DNA of 64,000 bases, from NCBI RefSeq assembly GCF_000374845.1, contig NZ_KB895415.1, positions 186,001-250,000 on the forward strand. Direction: 5' to 3'. The translations under genes were made by a program, and so were the position numbers. The notes under the pieces are model-generated. The model was not told the origin of the DNA. It saw only the letters and a program-made list of their open reading frames with translations, and made no database searches. This DNA comes from Paenibacillus terrigena DSM 21567 (GTDB lineage: Bacteria > Bacillota > Bacilli > Paenibacillales > Paenibacillaceae). The number at the start of each line of letters is the position of its first letter. The first letter of the stretch is position 1. Positions 19,964 through 28,207 of the stretch are shown one piece after another.

Positions 19964-20686
19964 ATGTCTTTTGTTTTACCGCAAGATTGGAACCAGCAGC
20001 TGCATGAAGAATTAGAGCAGCCTTACATGCAGGAGCTGAGTGAGTGGCTAGATGCAGAATATCAGCATGAGACCATTTACCCGCCAAGGGAATACCTATT
20101 TGAAGCGTTCCGATTAACGTCCTTCGCGAATACCAAGGTCGTTATTCTGGGGCAAGATCCATATCACGGGCCCGAGCAGGCGCATGGACTGAGTTTCTCC
20201 GTTCGACCTGGGGTACGGATCCCACCTTCGCTTCGAAATATCTATAAAGAATTACAAGCAGACCTGTCTTGCTCCATCCCTGATCATGGAACCTTAACGG
20301 ATTGGGCGGCGCAAGGCATTTTGCTGTTAAATACCGTACTAACGGTTCGTGCCGGACTCCCTGCATCGCATCAAGGACAAGGCTGGGAGCGGTTCACTGA
20401 TGCCGTATTGCATGCACTTCAGCAGCGCAAAGAGCCACTCGTCTTCATTCTGTGGGGCAACCATGCGATTCAAAAGGCCGGAACCATCAACTCTGAGCGC
20501 CACTGCATTATTACGTCAGCACACCCGAGTCCGCTTGCGGCACGCAAAGGATTTTTCGGTAGTCGTCCATTCTCTCGCACGAATGAATTTCTTATACAAC
20601 AAGGGCTAACACCAATCGATTGGAATCTTGATTATCTTGATATTTTTGCTACTATTAAAGAGGATAACTCGAAGATTCGGTCATAA
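19964..20686 (+). CDS. ung: Uracil-DNA glycosylase
   Basis: 240 residues, the family-1 UDG. The water-activating motif is GQDPYHG (Asp65), with LLLNTVLTVRAG near 133 and the DNA-intercalation motif HPSPL near 187. It removes uracil from DNA in base-excision repair. Start is the ATG seven bases after AAGGAG; an in-frame ATG eleven codons earlier has no site. The following gene starts 13 bases after the stop, so the two are probably cotranscribed. Confidence 0.95.
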   Translation: MSFVLPQDWNQQLHEELEQPYMQELSEWLDAEYQHETIYPPREYLFEAFRLTSFANTKVVILGQDPYHGPEQAHGLSFSVRPGVRIPPSLRNIYKELQADLSCSIPDHGTLTDWAAQGILLLNTVLTVRAGLPASHQGQGWERFTDAVLHALQQRKEPLVFILWGNHAIQKAGTINSERHCIITSAHPSPLAARKGFFGSRPFSRTNEFLIQQGLTPIDWNLDYLDIFATIKEDNSKIRS

Positions 20687-20699
20687 GGGAGCTAGTACG

Positions 20700-21146
20700 A
20701 TGAAAAATTTAGTAGGGAAACAAGTTATGGTCTATTATGGTCAACGGATGCAGCTTACCGCTCAAGGGACCCTAAGTGAGTGGAACGAACAGGAAGAGAT
20801 GATTACCCTCGCTCCCGAAGGTATTCGAATTCCGATCGCACAAATCGCGAAAGTCGAGCTGTTGGAACCTGTGGAAGCGCGATCTGAACTTGCGCAAGAT
20901 CCTGCTTATCGCTCAGGTAATGTTCGCTTTGTCATGCACGATACCGTTCAATTCGATAATGCGATCTACTTTCAATCCCCCGTGTCCATTTGGCATAAAG
21001 ATCGACTCATCTGTCATGAGAATCGCATCATCCATCATACGGAGCATGAAGTTACGATTCAAGGCGGTACCGTTTTCCGCAAAGATGAATGTCAGTTTAT
21101 TGTCAAATCCATGATCGGCATTCAACACTCGTCTAGAAATGAATAA
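20700..21146 (+). CDS. Conserved-looking hypothetical protein downstream of ung
   Basis: 148 residues, soluble, beta-rich. It opens KNLVGKQVMVYYGQRMQLTAQGTLSEWNEQEEMITLAPEGIRIPIAQI, reminiscent of a small Sm- or KOW-like barrel, and later has HDTVQFDNAIYFQSPVSIWHKD. I do not recognise a family. AAGGGAG stands eight bases before the ATG. A longer frame exists upstream but would overlap ung. A terminator follows. Confidence 0.75.
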   Translation: MKNLVGKQVMVYYGQRMQLTAQGTLSEWNEQEEMITLAPEGIRIPIAQIAKVELLEPVEARSELAQDPAYRSGNVRFVMHDTVQFDNAIYFQSPVSIWHKDRLICHENRIIHHTEHEVTIQGGTVFRKDECQFIVKSMIGIQHSSRNE

Positions 21147-21180
21147 GAAATCGCTCAAATCCAAGAGCGCAATCATAACA

Positions 21181-21208
21181 AAAAGGTAGCCGAATTCGGC
21201 TACCTTTT
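21181..21208. terminator. Bidirectional terminator
   Basis: A perfect palindrome, AAAAGGTAGCCG then GAATTC-centred then CGGCTACCTTTT, flanked by an A run and T-rich bases. It can end the + strand gene at 20700-21146 and the minus-strand microgene at 21235-21339. Confidence 0.85.
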
Positions 21209-21234
21209 GTTGTAGGAGAGGTTATTTCCAGTAA

Positions 21235-21339
21235 TCAGAATAGACATGCACAACTTACGATTACCAAAAGAATGAAAAGCACCAAAATCGTACCTGTGCT
21301 AGTAAAGAAACCAAATCCTCTTTCTTCTACTACTCCCAT
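21235..21339 (-). CDS. YjcZ-like sporulation microprotein (34 residues)
   Basis: The frame encodes a short N-terminus with FGFFTSTG, then a hydrophobic helix TGTILVLFILLVIVSCACLF. This is the plan of the YjcZ/Sspl-type tiny membrane proteins made during sporulation in Bacilli. A strong site (GGGGGAGGAG) lies before the ATG at 21339. Its helix repeats TGTILVLFILLVIV, identical to the + strand microgene at 27874-27987, so the two are paralogues. A sigma-E-like promoter lies upstream. Confidence 0.72.
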   Translation of the reverse strand: MGVVEERGFGFFTSTGTILVLFILLVIVSCACLF

Positions 21340-21380
21340 GCTCCTCCCCCTCTCTGAAGAAGAATTATTAGTTACGGGAC

Positions 21381-21409
21381 ATTGTATGTTGATTGCTGCC
21401 CGAATGTAT
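21381..21409 (-). promoter_or_regulatory. Putative sigma-E promoter for YjcZ-like gene
   Basis: On the minus strand CATACAAT (21381-21388) matches the sigma-E -10 CATACANT; an ATA (21407-21409) lies 18 bases upstream. It is 42 bases before the start codon. A short motif match only; spacing and position fit. Confidence 0.4.
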
Positions 21410-21517
21410 GGGCAAGTATATAGATCGAATTTGTTTTTATATGTTAATCCCTCCTACTCGAAATGACATACCTTGTTACAAGAGGAATTGATTTATGTTA
21501 AAGGAGGGCGGACACAA

Positions 21518-21856
21518 ATGCCGCAATATCACATAATCATTGATCTATCAGATCGAATGCTGTATGTATTAGATGGTGATCGCGTGGTACGCGGATTTCC
21601 TGTAGGTGTCGGGAAGATGGTCACCCAAACGCCAAGCGGGGAATTCGAGATCATTAACAAGGTCCCAAATCCAGGAGGACCGTTCGGCGCCTTTTGGATG
21701 GGATTATCAAAGCCCCATTATGGCATTCACGGTACGAATAATCCATCATCCATTGGCCATGAAGTCTCGCATGGGTGTATTCGCATGTATAATGAGGATG
21801 TCTTGCAGCTGGCTTCAATGGTTCCAATCGGCACACCTGTCACGATTCGACCCTAG
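21518..21856 (+). CDS. L,D-transpeptidase (YkuD domain only)
   Basis: 112 residues consisting of the YkuD catalytic domain alone. The family histidine is in GIHGTN (His71), and the catalytic SHGCIRM has His85 and Cys87. It would form 3-3 crosslinks in peptidoglycan. It has no signal peptide, LysM or membrane anchor, unlike Bacillus YkuD, so it may act in the spore envelope or mother cell. AAAGGAGG lies ten bases before the ATG; the earlier in-frame ATG has no site. Confidence 0.88.
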   Translation: MPQYHIIIDLSDRMLYVLDGDRVVRGFPVGVGKMVTQTPSGEFEIINKVPNPGGPFGAFWMGLSKPHYGIHGTNNPSSIGHEVSHGCIRMYNEDVLQLASMVPIGTPVTIRP

Positions 21857-21948
21857 GGCATTCGCCCATTCTTTTCCGGGCGAGTGTCCCGAGTGTTGAG
21901 AATAGCATACGTTATTCTATACTCAACAATCAGGAGGATGAATCAAAT

Positions 21949-22281
21949 ATGACCTATGTTCCAACGACGTATCAAGATCCTAACTACGCCGGGTACTACC
22001 CTTATCCATATCCTTGCGATCAATATCCATACTGTCCATCGCCGTATCCTTACCCTTACTCCTACTATCCAAGCTATACACCGTTCTTCTTCCCCATCTT
22101 TATTGGCGGATCCCATGACGGCTTCCACAATGGATTCCACGAAGGTCATCACGGGGATCATCATGAAGGTCATCACGGCGGCGGACATGAAGGCCACCGG
22201 GGGCCATTCTATGGTCAACAGCCGGGATTCCATGCCAATCAACAGAACGAAGTTGTTCGAGTCAACCATAAGAAAAAGTAA
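21949..22281 (+). CDS. Tyr/Pro- and His/Gly-rich protein, spore-coat-like
   Basis: 110 low-complexity residues. The first half is rich in Tyr and Pro (GYYPYPYPCDQYPYCPSPYP), followed by a hydrophobic PFFFPIFIGG and then a His/Gly-rich half (HEGHHGDHHEGHHGGGHEGH) with a basic tail. Similar compositions occur in coat and crust proteins of Bacilli, where Tyr can be crosslinked and His may bind metals. AGGAGG precedes the ATG by eleven bases. An inverted repeat TGTTGAG...CTCAACA (21894-21928) lies just upstream. No family is recognised. Confidence 0.75.
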   Translation: MTYVPTTYQDPNYAGYYPYPYPCDQYPYCPSPYPYPYSYYPSYTPFFFPIFIGGSHDGFHNGFHEGHHGDHHEGHHGGGHEGHRGPFYGQQPGFHANQQNEVVRVNHKKK

Positions 22282-22291
22282 CATGCAAGAC

Positions 22292-22321
22292 AAAACGCCT
22301 CCCCAGTGCGGGGAGGCGTTT
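22292..22321 (+). terminator. Terminator after coat-like gene
   Basis: AAACGCCTCCCC and GGGGAGGCGTTT pair perfectly around AGTGC. Flanked by A and T bases, so it may also work on the minus strand. Confidence 0.85.
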
Positions 22322-22391
22322 ATACAAGCCCAAAATTGTTACCGCTATGCATAAATGCATGGAAATAACAGTTCTGCTGCATACCATGTTC

Positions 22392-23069
22392 TTAAAACCA
22401 AGTCATAATAAATGGAGCTAACCCAAGTGTAATAAAGGCGGTTGCCATCATCGAAATCCCCGCGACAGAACCTGCAACAGCATCATATTCAAGTGCCTTG
22501 CTAATTCCACAGGCATGCGCACTTGTTCCGAACAAAGCGCCTCGAGCGACCGAGCTATGAATCCTAAAATATTTGACGATCATCGGCCCAATAATCATAC
22601 CTAACAGCCCCGTAACTAATGTAGCCACCGCAGTCACTGTCGGAATCCCACCGATCATATCCGATACGGAGACTGCTATCGGGGTTGTTGTTGAACGCGG
22701 TGCAACCGAATCCGTAATTTCCTTGGTGAGACCTAACATCTTCGCGATACCCGCCGAAGTAATAATGGCAATAATCGCCCCGGCACCTACACTAACGATA
22801 ATCGCCGTTACATTCTTTTTCAGTACATCAACATGTTTGTAGAGCATAACCGCAAGAGCAATCGTTGCCGGCTTAACCATCTCGGACAACCAGCCTGCGC
22901 CTTCATTATAGGATTGGAAGGATACGCCGCTAAATTGAATCAATAGGATCACAATAATAGGCACGATCAGGACAGGCGTTAAGTATACTTTTGGGAAAGC
23001 CTTATATAGACGTTTGGAAGCAAAGTAAATTGCTACGGTAATGAATAACCAGAAAATCGCTTCTAACAT
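22392..23069 (-). CDS. cidB: CidB/LrgB family membrane protein
   Basis: 225 residues with several hydrophobic helices, in the LrgB/CidB family. Conserved blocks are VKPATIALAVMLYKH (near 65), APRSTTTPIAVSVSDMIGGIPTVTAV (near 122) and GTSAHACGISKALEYD near the end. These proteins work with a CidA/LrgA holin-like partner in export of small molecules and control of lysis. The start overlaps the cidA-like stop by seven bases, indicating coupling. Divergent from a LysR regulator. Confidence 0.88.
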   Translation of the reverse strand: MLEAIFWLFITVAIYFASKRLYKAFPKVYLTPVLIVPIIVILLIQFSGVSFQSYNEGAGWLSEMVKPATIALAVMLYKHVDVLKKNVTAIIVSVGAGAIIAIITSAGIAKMLGLTKEITDSVAPRSTTTPIAVSVSDMIGGIPTVTAVATLVTGLLGMIIGPMIVKYFRIHSSVARGALFGTSAHACGISKALEYDAVAGSVAGISMMATAFITLGLAPFIMTWF

Positions 23070-23437
23070 TCGCTGTTCCCTTCTTTCTTAGCTGCAAACC
23101 GTTGACTGATAAGTCCTGTACAGATCATCACGGCTAATGTACTGAGAAAAATTGTAATCGTCAGACGAAGCCCGCTCTCCACTACCAAGCTTTTGTAATT
23201 AATAATCCCGACGGCCGCAGGGATAAAAAATAACAGCATCTCGGCAAGCAGCCAATTGGACCCTTGTTCGATCCAATCCATTCGAATCACTTTGAATTTC
23301 AATAGAATGAATAATACGGCGATCCCAATAATCGTACCTGGTATAGGAGAATGAATCCATGCTGCAAAAGCATCCGATATTTTGGCTACGATAATAAAAA
23401 ATAGAACTTGGATGACGGTTCTAAGTAGTGTTCTCAT
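23063..23437 (-). CDS. cidA: CidA/LrgA holin-like protein
   Basis: About 124 residues with four membrane helices. MRTLLRTVIQVLFFI at the start and SPIPGTIIGIAVLFILLKFKVIRMDWIEQGSNWLLAEMLLFFIPAAVGII are the family hallmarks. I prefer the second ATG (23437), since it aligns with the start of Bacillus CidA and the first one abuts the GAGGGG site. It forms an operon with cidB and is probably activated by the divergent LysR protein. Confidence 0.85.
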   Translation of the reverse strand: MRTLLRTVIQVLFFIIVAKISDAFAAWIHSPIPGTIIGIAVLFILLKFKVIRMDWIEQGSNWLLAEMLLFFIPAAVGIINYKSLVVESGLRLTITIFLSTLAVMICTGLISQRFAAKKEGNSEC

Positions 23438-23481
23438 GGATGAATCCATCCCCTCTCTGTATTCAGTATACAGATTCCATT

Positions 23482-23498
23482 TTCATAGGTAAAATGAA
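23482..23498. promoter_or_regulatory. Candidate LysR-type operator between cidA and cidR
   Basis: TTCAT-N7-ATGAA, an inverted repeat of the T-N11-A class used by LysR regulators, lies in the 110-base divergent region, 45 bases from cidA and 50 bases from the regulator. A match by shape only. Confidence 0.45.
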
Positions 23499-23547
23499 TA
23501 TATATTATGGTTTTCATTCCATCTAGCTATGAAGAGAGGTCTTCCCT

Positions 23548-24438
23548 ATGGATATACGGCACTTACAGTACATTACAGAAATTGTGCGCTGCAACAGCTT
23601 CACGAAAGCGGCAGAATCCTTACATATCACGCAGCCGACAATCAGCAAGTCCATCATTAACCTGGAGCAAGAATTGAATACGGAAATCTTCGTTCGTGAG
23701 GGCAAACAAATCAAATTAACGGATGCGGGCGACGCGATCATGAACTATGCAGAACCCATTCTGCATTTATTCGACCAGCTGATGGCTGAAATTAATGACT
23801 TGACCTACCTTAATAAGGGAAATATTCGCATTGGGATTCCGCCTATGGCAGGTTCGAGTTATTTTCCAATGGTAATCAAGCAATTTCAAGCCACCTATCC
23901 AGGGATCACGATTCACATGGTGGAGGATGGCGCCAAACGCATCGAAGAACGAATTGAAGAAGGCGATATTGACGTGGGGGCTGTACTGCGGCCGATCGAT
24001 CATGAAATGTTCGATTCATTTCCAATCGTCGAGGATCGCTTGAAAGTCATTATGCATCCATCGCACCCGCTGGCAGAACGTAAGCATATTGAACTGCAAG
24101 AACTATCCCAAGATCGATTTATTCTATTTAGCCACCAGTTCGCGCTCCATGAACGGATCATTCATGAATGCCGTGCCGTGGGATTCGAACCACAAATCGT
24201 GAGTGAGAGCTCGCACTGGGATTTTATTGGTGAAATGGTGGGGGCGGATATCGGAATTGCCATGCTGCCGGATACGATCTGCCGACTGCTCTCCCCGGAG
24301 AAGGTTCGTGCGGTTACATTAATCAATCCAATCATACCTTGGCAGCTATCGATGGCTTGGCGTCGGGTGGGATACCTGTCGCGGGCATCTCGTGCATGGA
24401 TTGCTTTTACGAAAGAATATTTCGGTATCCTTTCTTGA
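23548..24438 (+). CDS. cidR: LysR-family regulator, probably CidR
   Basis: 296 residues. An N-terminal winged HTH (residues 1-60; RHLQYITEIVRCNSFTKAAESLHITQPTISKSI) is followed by a periplasmic-binding-like effector domain (RIGIPPMAGSSYF onward). It is divergent from cidAB, the position of CidR, which activates those genes in response to acetate or pyruvate in other Bacilli. GAGAGG lies before the ATG. The identification as CidR rests on context. Confidence 0.85.
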   Translation: MDIRHLQYITEIVRCNSFTKAAESLHITQPTISKSIINLEQELNTEIFVREGKQIKLTDAGDAIMNYAEPILHLFDQLMAEINDLTYLNKGNIRIGIPPMAGSSYFPMVIKQFQATYPGITIHMVEDGAKRIEERIEEGDIDVGAVLRPIDHEMFDSFPIVEDRLKVIMHPSHPLAERKHIELQELSQDRFILFSHQFALHERIIHECRAVGFEPQIVSESSHWDFIGEMVGADIGIAMLPDTICRLLSPEKVRAVTLINPIIPWQLSMAWRRVGYLSRASRAWIAFTKEYFGILS

Positions 24439-24445
24439 GACGCAA

Positions 24446-24489
24446 AAAAGAGCGGCCCAATGAAATTCATCAGCTGGACTGCTCTTTAT
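24446..24489 (+). terminator. Possible terminator after cidR
   Basis: AAAGAGCGGCCCA and TGGACTGCTCTTT pair with a mismatch and a G-U around a long loop; TATTCTTTTTT follows on the + strand. Confidence 0.5.
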
Positions 24490-24584
24490 TCTTTTTTGCG
24501 AGAGTTTTCGAGGTATATAATACATCATATTCTCTTCGCTCGGGCATCCTAAATCAATCATTTGACGAGACAAGGAGCAACGTG

Positions 24585-24758
24585 ATGAAACATGATGATC
24601 TAGACCAAGTAACCGATCCAAAAGTATTATATGATCTCGGTCTTGCGGACAAAACCCTCATGAAGACCGAGCAACTCATTCAAAATATTGATCACGCTTA
24701 TGACAACAAGCCTTACAGCACGATCATGAACACCGAAACGGAAGGAGAGGTCAATTGA
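24585..24758 (+). CDS. Small hypothetical protein (57 residues)
   Basis: AAGGAG is seven bases before the ATG. The product is acidic and soluble (MKHDDLDQVTDPKVLYDLG, then ADKTLMKTEQLIQNIDHAYDNKPYSTIM). I do not recognise a family. It sits alone on the + strand between cidR and two minus-strand genes. A GTG one codon earlier is possible. Confidence 0.6.
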   Translation: MKHDDLDQVTDPKVLYDLGLADKTLMKTEQLIQNIDHAYDNKPYSTIMNTETEGEVN

Positions 24759-24775
24759 CCTCTAACCATTGACTA

Positions 24776-25030
24776 TTAACCACAAGTATCGTCTTCCAAA
24801 ATGAGATGACTGCCACGTTCTACAATGACATAATCCGCATGTCGTATGAACCAATGCTCGGTTTCCTTATGCTCTGACACCTCAACCCCGAACTCCCCAT
24901 CCGCCGGTTCAAAGTCATACCAGCTTGTAACCAATACCTCTTGACCCATCTCGAATGGATGGTCGTTCGTGTTGCCCGTAATCTTCACTTTATCTCCTGG
25001 CTCTGCATGTCCGATATGCTGTTCTTTCAT
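24776..25030 (-). CDS. Small hypothetical protein, possible beta-barrel
   Basis: 84 residues. GGAGG stands seven bases before the ATG; the longer frame has no site. The sequence HAEPGDKVKITGNTNDHPFEMGQEVLVTSWYDFEPADGEFGVEVSEH looks like a small beta-barrel with turn-forming glycines, and it ends DYVIVERGSHLILEDDTCG. Function unknown. It follows the metallophosphoesterase gene by 50 bases and may be cotranscribed with it. Confidence 0.65.
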   Translation of the reverse strand: MKEQHIGHAEPGDKVKITGNTNDHPFEMGQEVLVTSWYDFEPADGEFGVEVSEHKETEHWFIRHADYVIVERGSHLILEDDTCG

Positions 25031-25079
25031 TTCAAATCCTCCATTATCTTCATTAAACACTCTGGGATGCTGTGCTGTG

Positions 25080-25589
25080 TTACTGCTCTTCACTAACGAC
25101 TACCGAATCTCGAATCTGTTCGAATGAAATGGGTTGATAGTCCCAGTGTTCAACACTTACGTTGAAATAACTCTTCCCCTCATACTTCTGGCCATGGATA
25201 TGTCCGTGCACATTCACAAAAGGCATATGTCTGTTCATATACATCGGCTCATGCGTGAGGAAGAAAAATTGCTGGTATATCATCGGATGCTCGCTTACTT
25301 CATTAAATCCTACATCCAGCCACCACGTACGCGAACGCCCTCGATCATGATTGCCTAGAATCAGATGCTTATAACCGTTCAGCTGACTGACAATGTCTCG
25401 GGTCCGCTCACGATTCCAGAAGGAGAAGTCTCCGAGATGAAAGACTTTATCTTCTTGCTTCACGACAGCATTCCAACGCTCTATCATATACGGATCCATT
25501 TCCTCAACGCTCTGAAAGGGTCTCGATTCAAAATCAATAATGCCGCGATGACCAAAATGATGGTCGGATGTAAAGAAAACCTGCTGCAT
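25080..25589 (-). CDS. Calcineurin-like metallophosphoesterase
   Basis: 169 residues with the full set of metal motifs: SDHHFGH near 8 (D-x-H), GDFSFW near 54, LGNHDRG near 78 (GNHD), a histidine in THEPMY, and GHIHG near 128. This is the small single-domain calcineurin-type phosphoesterase. Likely acts on nucleotides or phosphodiesters; the substrate is not known. The start at 25589 follows AAGGGA by eight bases. Confidence 0.85.
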   Translation of the reverse strand: MQQVFFTSDHHFGHRGIIDFESRPFQSVEEMDPYMIERWNAVVKQEDKVFHLGDFSFWNRERTRDIVSQLNGYKHLILGNHDRGRSRTWWLDVGFNEVSEHPMIYQQFFFLTHEPMYMNRHMPFVNVHGHIHGQKYEGKSYFNVSVEHWDYQPISFEQIRDSVVVSEEQ

Positions 25590-25734
25590 GAAGTCACGTC
25601 CCTTCGCGAATCCTTCTTTCTCTATAGAGTCTAACATGTTTTGGATTCCTGTCAAAATAAGAGAAACGACTACAATCGGCCTTGCCGAATCCAGGCCGCT
25701 CTTAATTTCTTGTTCTTATTCATGGGACATCCTC

Positions 25735-26472
25735 TTAGGCATCCGTATATTTTACAAGCTTACCGGGTTCGAATGTTTTCTCAATCATGTTCAATAAGTG
25801 CCTGCACAGGGCTTCCGTTGAGAGTAACTGTCCTGTTTGATGTGCATGTTTAAAATACTTGGCCATCTCAAATTCTTGAGCGTTCTTCTCCCTTGCGAGC
25901 ATCTGCATCTCGGTATCGACCATGCCGGGGTCTACAGCAATAATTTCTACAGGGAATTGGCTTCTGCCTTGCTCTAAGCCGACACATTGCGAGAACATAT
26001 TCAAGCCCGCCTTGGCCGTGCAATACACACTCATATCCGGTGCGGGATAGGAGCCTGATCCGGATGATATATTGATGATTTTACGCCGGATTCGTACGTT
26101 CTCCGATAAATTGATAAAACAAGAGGTTAGCAGCATCGGTGCGACGAGACTGATCTGGAGGTTTCTATGGATCTCACCTAGCGTACATTGCTCGATCGGC
26201 TTGAGCGGCTCAGCCATAGCTGCGTTGTTCACGAGACAAATCATATCCGCATGATGGAGATCGATTTGGTTGAACACCGTATCCATCAGGTTCTCAATCC
26301 CCGAGGTATCACTTAAATCATAATGAATATGTGTATAATTCTGAAACTCCGTCAGGCTAGAATCCCCTCTGGATATGCCGTGGACCTTGTGGTCTTGCTC
26401 CAGCAGCATTTTGGCTAACTGTTCACCAATTCCTCTTGAAGTCCCTGTAATAATGAAATGATTCCGACGCAT
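25735..26472 (-). CDS. SDR oxidoreductase, YueD/benzil-reductase-like
   Basis: 245 residues. The N-terminus IITGTSRGIG is the NADPH-binding loop, with NNAAM near 80 and the catalytic YCTAK near 150 after ISSGSGSYPA. ISRGDSS after strand 2 fits NADP preference. Length and layout resemble Bacillus YueD, which reduces benzil to (S)-benzoin; the physiological substrate is unknown. GGAGGAG lies before the ATG. Confidence 0.82.
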   Translation of the reverse strand: MRRNHFIITGTSRGIGEQLAKMLLEQDHKVHGISRGDSSLTEFQNYTHIHYDLSDTSGIENLMDTVFNQIDLHHADMICLVNNAAMAEPLKPIEQCTLGEIHRNLQISLVAPMLLTSCFINLSENVRIRRKIINISSGSGSYPAPDMSVYCTAKAGLNMFSQCVGLEQGRSQFPVEIIAVDPGMVDTEMQMLAREKNAQEFEMAKYFKHAHQTGQLLSTEALCRHLLNMIEKTFEPGKLVKYTDA

Positions 26473-26926
26473 TGCATCTCCTCCAATAGTTATCAAATAT
26501 CTATGATATGAGCTCACGTTCAACCGTTCACGAATGATGATTTAGTTGGATGACCAAATCTTCTCATTATAGTAATTCAGCGTCGCTTAAATGCTGCACC
26601 GCGTTCACCCTTTATTATTCTATTCTGTTGCTTCCATATCAAGAAGGAGTTATCTATTTTGAAGAAACTCTAACATCCTTTTATTCGTCTGCGAACTCTG
26701 GCGTCGTCTATGCATTCGATAGACACCCCGATCAGGATCATCTATGTTCATAAATTCGATTCACTCCTGCCATTTACCTTCTTCTCCATGTCAACTACGC
26801 GGACATCAGAACTGTAAAAAAGCCACCGATAAAGGTTCATTCGGCAGCCTGAATTTATTTAGTAGGACAATGATCAACTCAATCGACTGCGTATCCTTCG
26901 ATATCGCAAGCTACACACACACTGCT
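26473..26926. other. Intergenic gap with only one recognised signal
   Basis: Apart from the terminator at 26822-26848 I find no supported gene here. Two short + strand frames lack ribosome sites and known motifs. Confidence 0.6.
26822..26848 (-). terminator. Terminator after MBL-fold gene
   Basis: On the minus strand GCTGCCGA pairs with TCGGTGGC using two G-U pairs and is followed by TTTTTTAC. Confidence 0.75.
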
Positions 26927-27664
26927 CTATCCTGCACTATATGTAAGAATGAGCTCCCTGAGCGCTTGTTTGACATCCCCATGAAATAATCCTCCATGAT
27001 AGCAGATAATCTGCTCAATGTCGTAGTTAAGCAACAGCTCAACGGAATTGACAGCCTCTTCTAGATTCAGGGTATAGCTAGGATTAGCAATGTTGAATGT
27101 GCCATCTTCAATCACGACGGCATCAGATGCAATCAGAGTTTTGCTCTCTGGCAAATATAACGATATATGCCCAGGCATATGACCAGGGGTATGGACAATC
27201 TCTATACCGCCGCACCAAGGAAACTTGTCTCCATGAGACACCGAACGGTCAACGGCAGCTGGCTCGTAGGACTGTAAGAAGCGAATAAATTGTTCAGCAC
27301 CCGGTTTTTCTTCGGCCTGCAAATCATTATACGTTGATTCAGCCTGTTCAAGTCGCAACGACTTTTGTCTTCCTTCAATATACGGTATTTCAAGCTCATG
27401 TGCGATGATTTCGATATGTGGATACAGCTGCTTAAGAGAAGCAAGTGATCCATAATGGTCCATATCATGATGGGTTACAATCAATTTTGTAATTGACTCC
27501 AGCTTGACGCCGTTCCGGTTAGCCGCTTCTTCAAGAAGAGATATAAAATTAGGATAACCACAGTCGACGAGAATGGCATCGTGTTCATCCCGTAGCAGAA
27601 CCGGGGTGATGACCTGTTTTTGTCCGTTAAACTCAAATTCAATATCAAGTAACTGATTAATCAT
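26927..27664 (-). CDS. MBL-fold metallo-hydrolase
   Basis: 245 residues of the metallo-beta-lactamase fold. The metal motif is THHDMDHYGS (an H-x-x-x-D-H type), with a further histidine in HTPGHMPGHISLY, an aspartate in IASDAVV and a histidine in CYHGG near the end. It resembles glyoxalase-II or lactonase-like hydrolases; the substrate is unknown. Start at 27664 with GGAGG seven bases upstream. Confidence 0.85.
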   Translation of the reverse strand: MINQLLDIEFEFNGQKQVITPVLLRDEHDAILVDCGYPNFISLLEEAANRNGVKLESITKLIVTHHDMDHYGSLASLKQLYPHIEIIAHELEIPYIEGRQKSLRLEQAESTYNDLQAEEKPGAEQFIRFLQSYEPAAVDRSVSHGDKFPWCGGIEIVHTPGHMPGHISLYLPESKTLIASDAVVIEDGTFNIANPSYTLNLEEAVNSVELLLNYDIEQIICYHGGLFHGDVKQALRELILTYSAG

Positions 27665-27814
27665 ACCAATACCTCCATCCCAAGCAACATTTAGATACCT
27701 GATTATAAGTAATTCGAACTCAGACATCAAATTCTACGACAATCAGTTAAAGTAAGGTTAGCGCTAAAAATTAAATATTGCAATCAATTATGAATAACTA
27801 GGAACAATCACCCA

Positions 27815-27843
27815 AACCAAGAGAGAGCTGCCTTCATAACATA
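27815..27843 (+). promoter_or_regulatory. Putative sigma-K promoter for YjcZ-like gene
   Basis: AACC (27815-27818) and CATAACATA (27835-27843) match the sigma-K pattern mACm-N16-CATANNNTA, with exactly 16 bases between. It is 30 bases upstream of the start codon. A sequence match only. Confidence 0.5.
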
Positions 27844-27873
27844 TCGAGTACTAAAAGTTAGGGAGGTGCTTAC

Positions 27874-27987
27874 ATGTCCGGTTTAGTTGGTGGAGCTTTT
27901 ACAAACACTGGTACAATTCTTGTATTGTTCATCTTATTAGTTATCGTCGCCTGCAGTTGTATGGGTGGCTTTGGATTCGGTATTTAA
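27874..27987 (+). CDS. YjcZ-like sporulation microprotein (37 residues)
   Basis: GGGAGG lies before the ATG. The product is MSGLVGGAF and then a hydrophobic helix TGTILVLFILLVIV followed by ACSCMGG and GFGFGI. Glycine-rich ends around one hydrophobic helix are the design of YjcZ-type proteins, small membrane proteins of sporulating Bacilli. It shares 14 identical residues with the microgene at 21235-21339. A sigma-K-like promoter upstream fits late mother-cell expression. Confidence 0.8.
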   Translation: MSGLVGGAFTNTGTILVLFILLVIVACSCMGGFGFGI

Positions 27988-28092
27988 TAACTAATAATGC
28001 CCCTTAAGTACTTTTAGTGTCTATTGTCGTCAATGGAGATAATCATCGAGAGCTAGTCCAAACCCTTGGTATCCATTATAAAAGCCTTACGC

Positions 28093-28131
28093 AATAAGCT
28101 GCTCCCGGCATGATGCCGGAGGCAGCTTATT
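28093..28131. terminator. Long bidirectional hairpin after YjcZ-like gene
   Basis: AATAAGCTGC pairs with GCAGCTTATT and the inner CCGGCAT with ATGCCGG. Followed on + by TCTC rather than a clear T-run. Confidence 0.7.
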
Positions 28132-28207
28132 TCTCTATGACCCGCTGCTAATTGAGAATATCCGCTGAAATCGTCATGTATCGCGTTTCAAGTCTCCACA
28201 TAAAGAA

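Noticed and set aside
21272-21466. + strand ORF of 64 codons
   Set aside because: It is antisense to the YjcZ-like microgene and its promoter and has no ribosome site.
25670-25723. 17-codon minus-strand frame after the YueD-like gene
   Set aside because: AGAGG is present before an ATG, but 17 codons without a family match is too little to call a gene.
26550-26989. Two + strand ORFs of 67 and 81 codons in the gap before the MBL gene
   Set aside because: No ribosome site, no motif, and the second overlaps the end of the MBL gene and its terminator.
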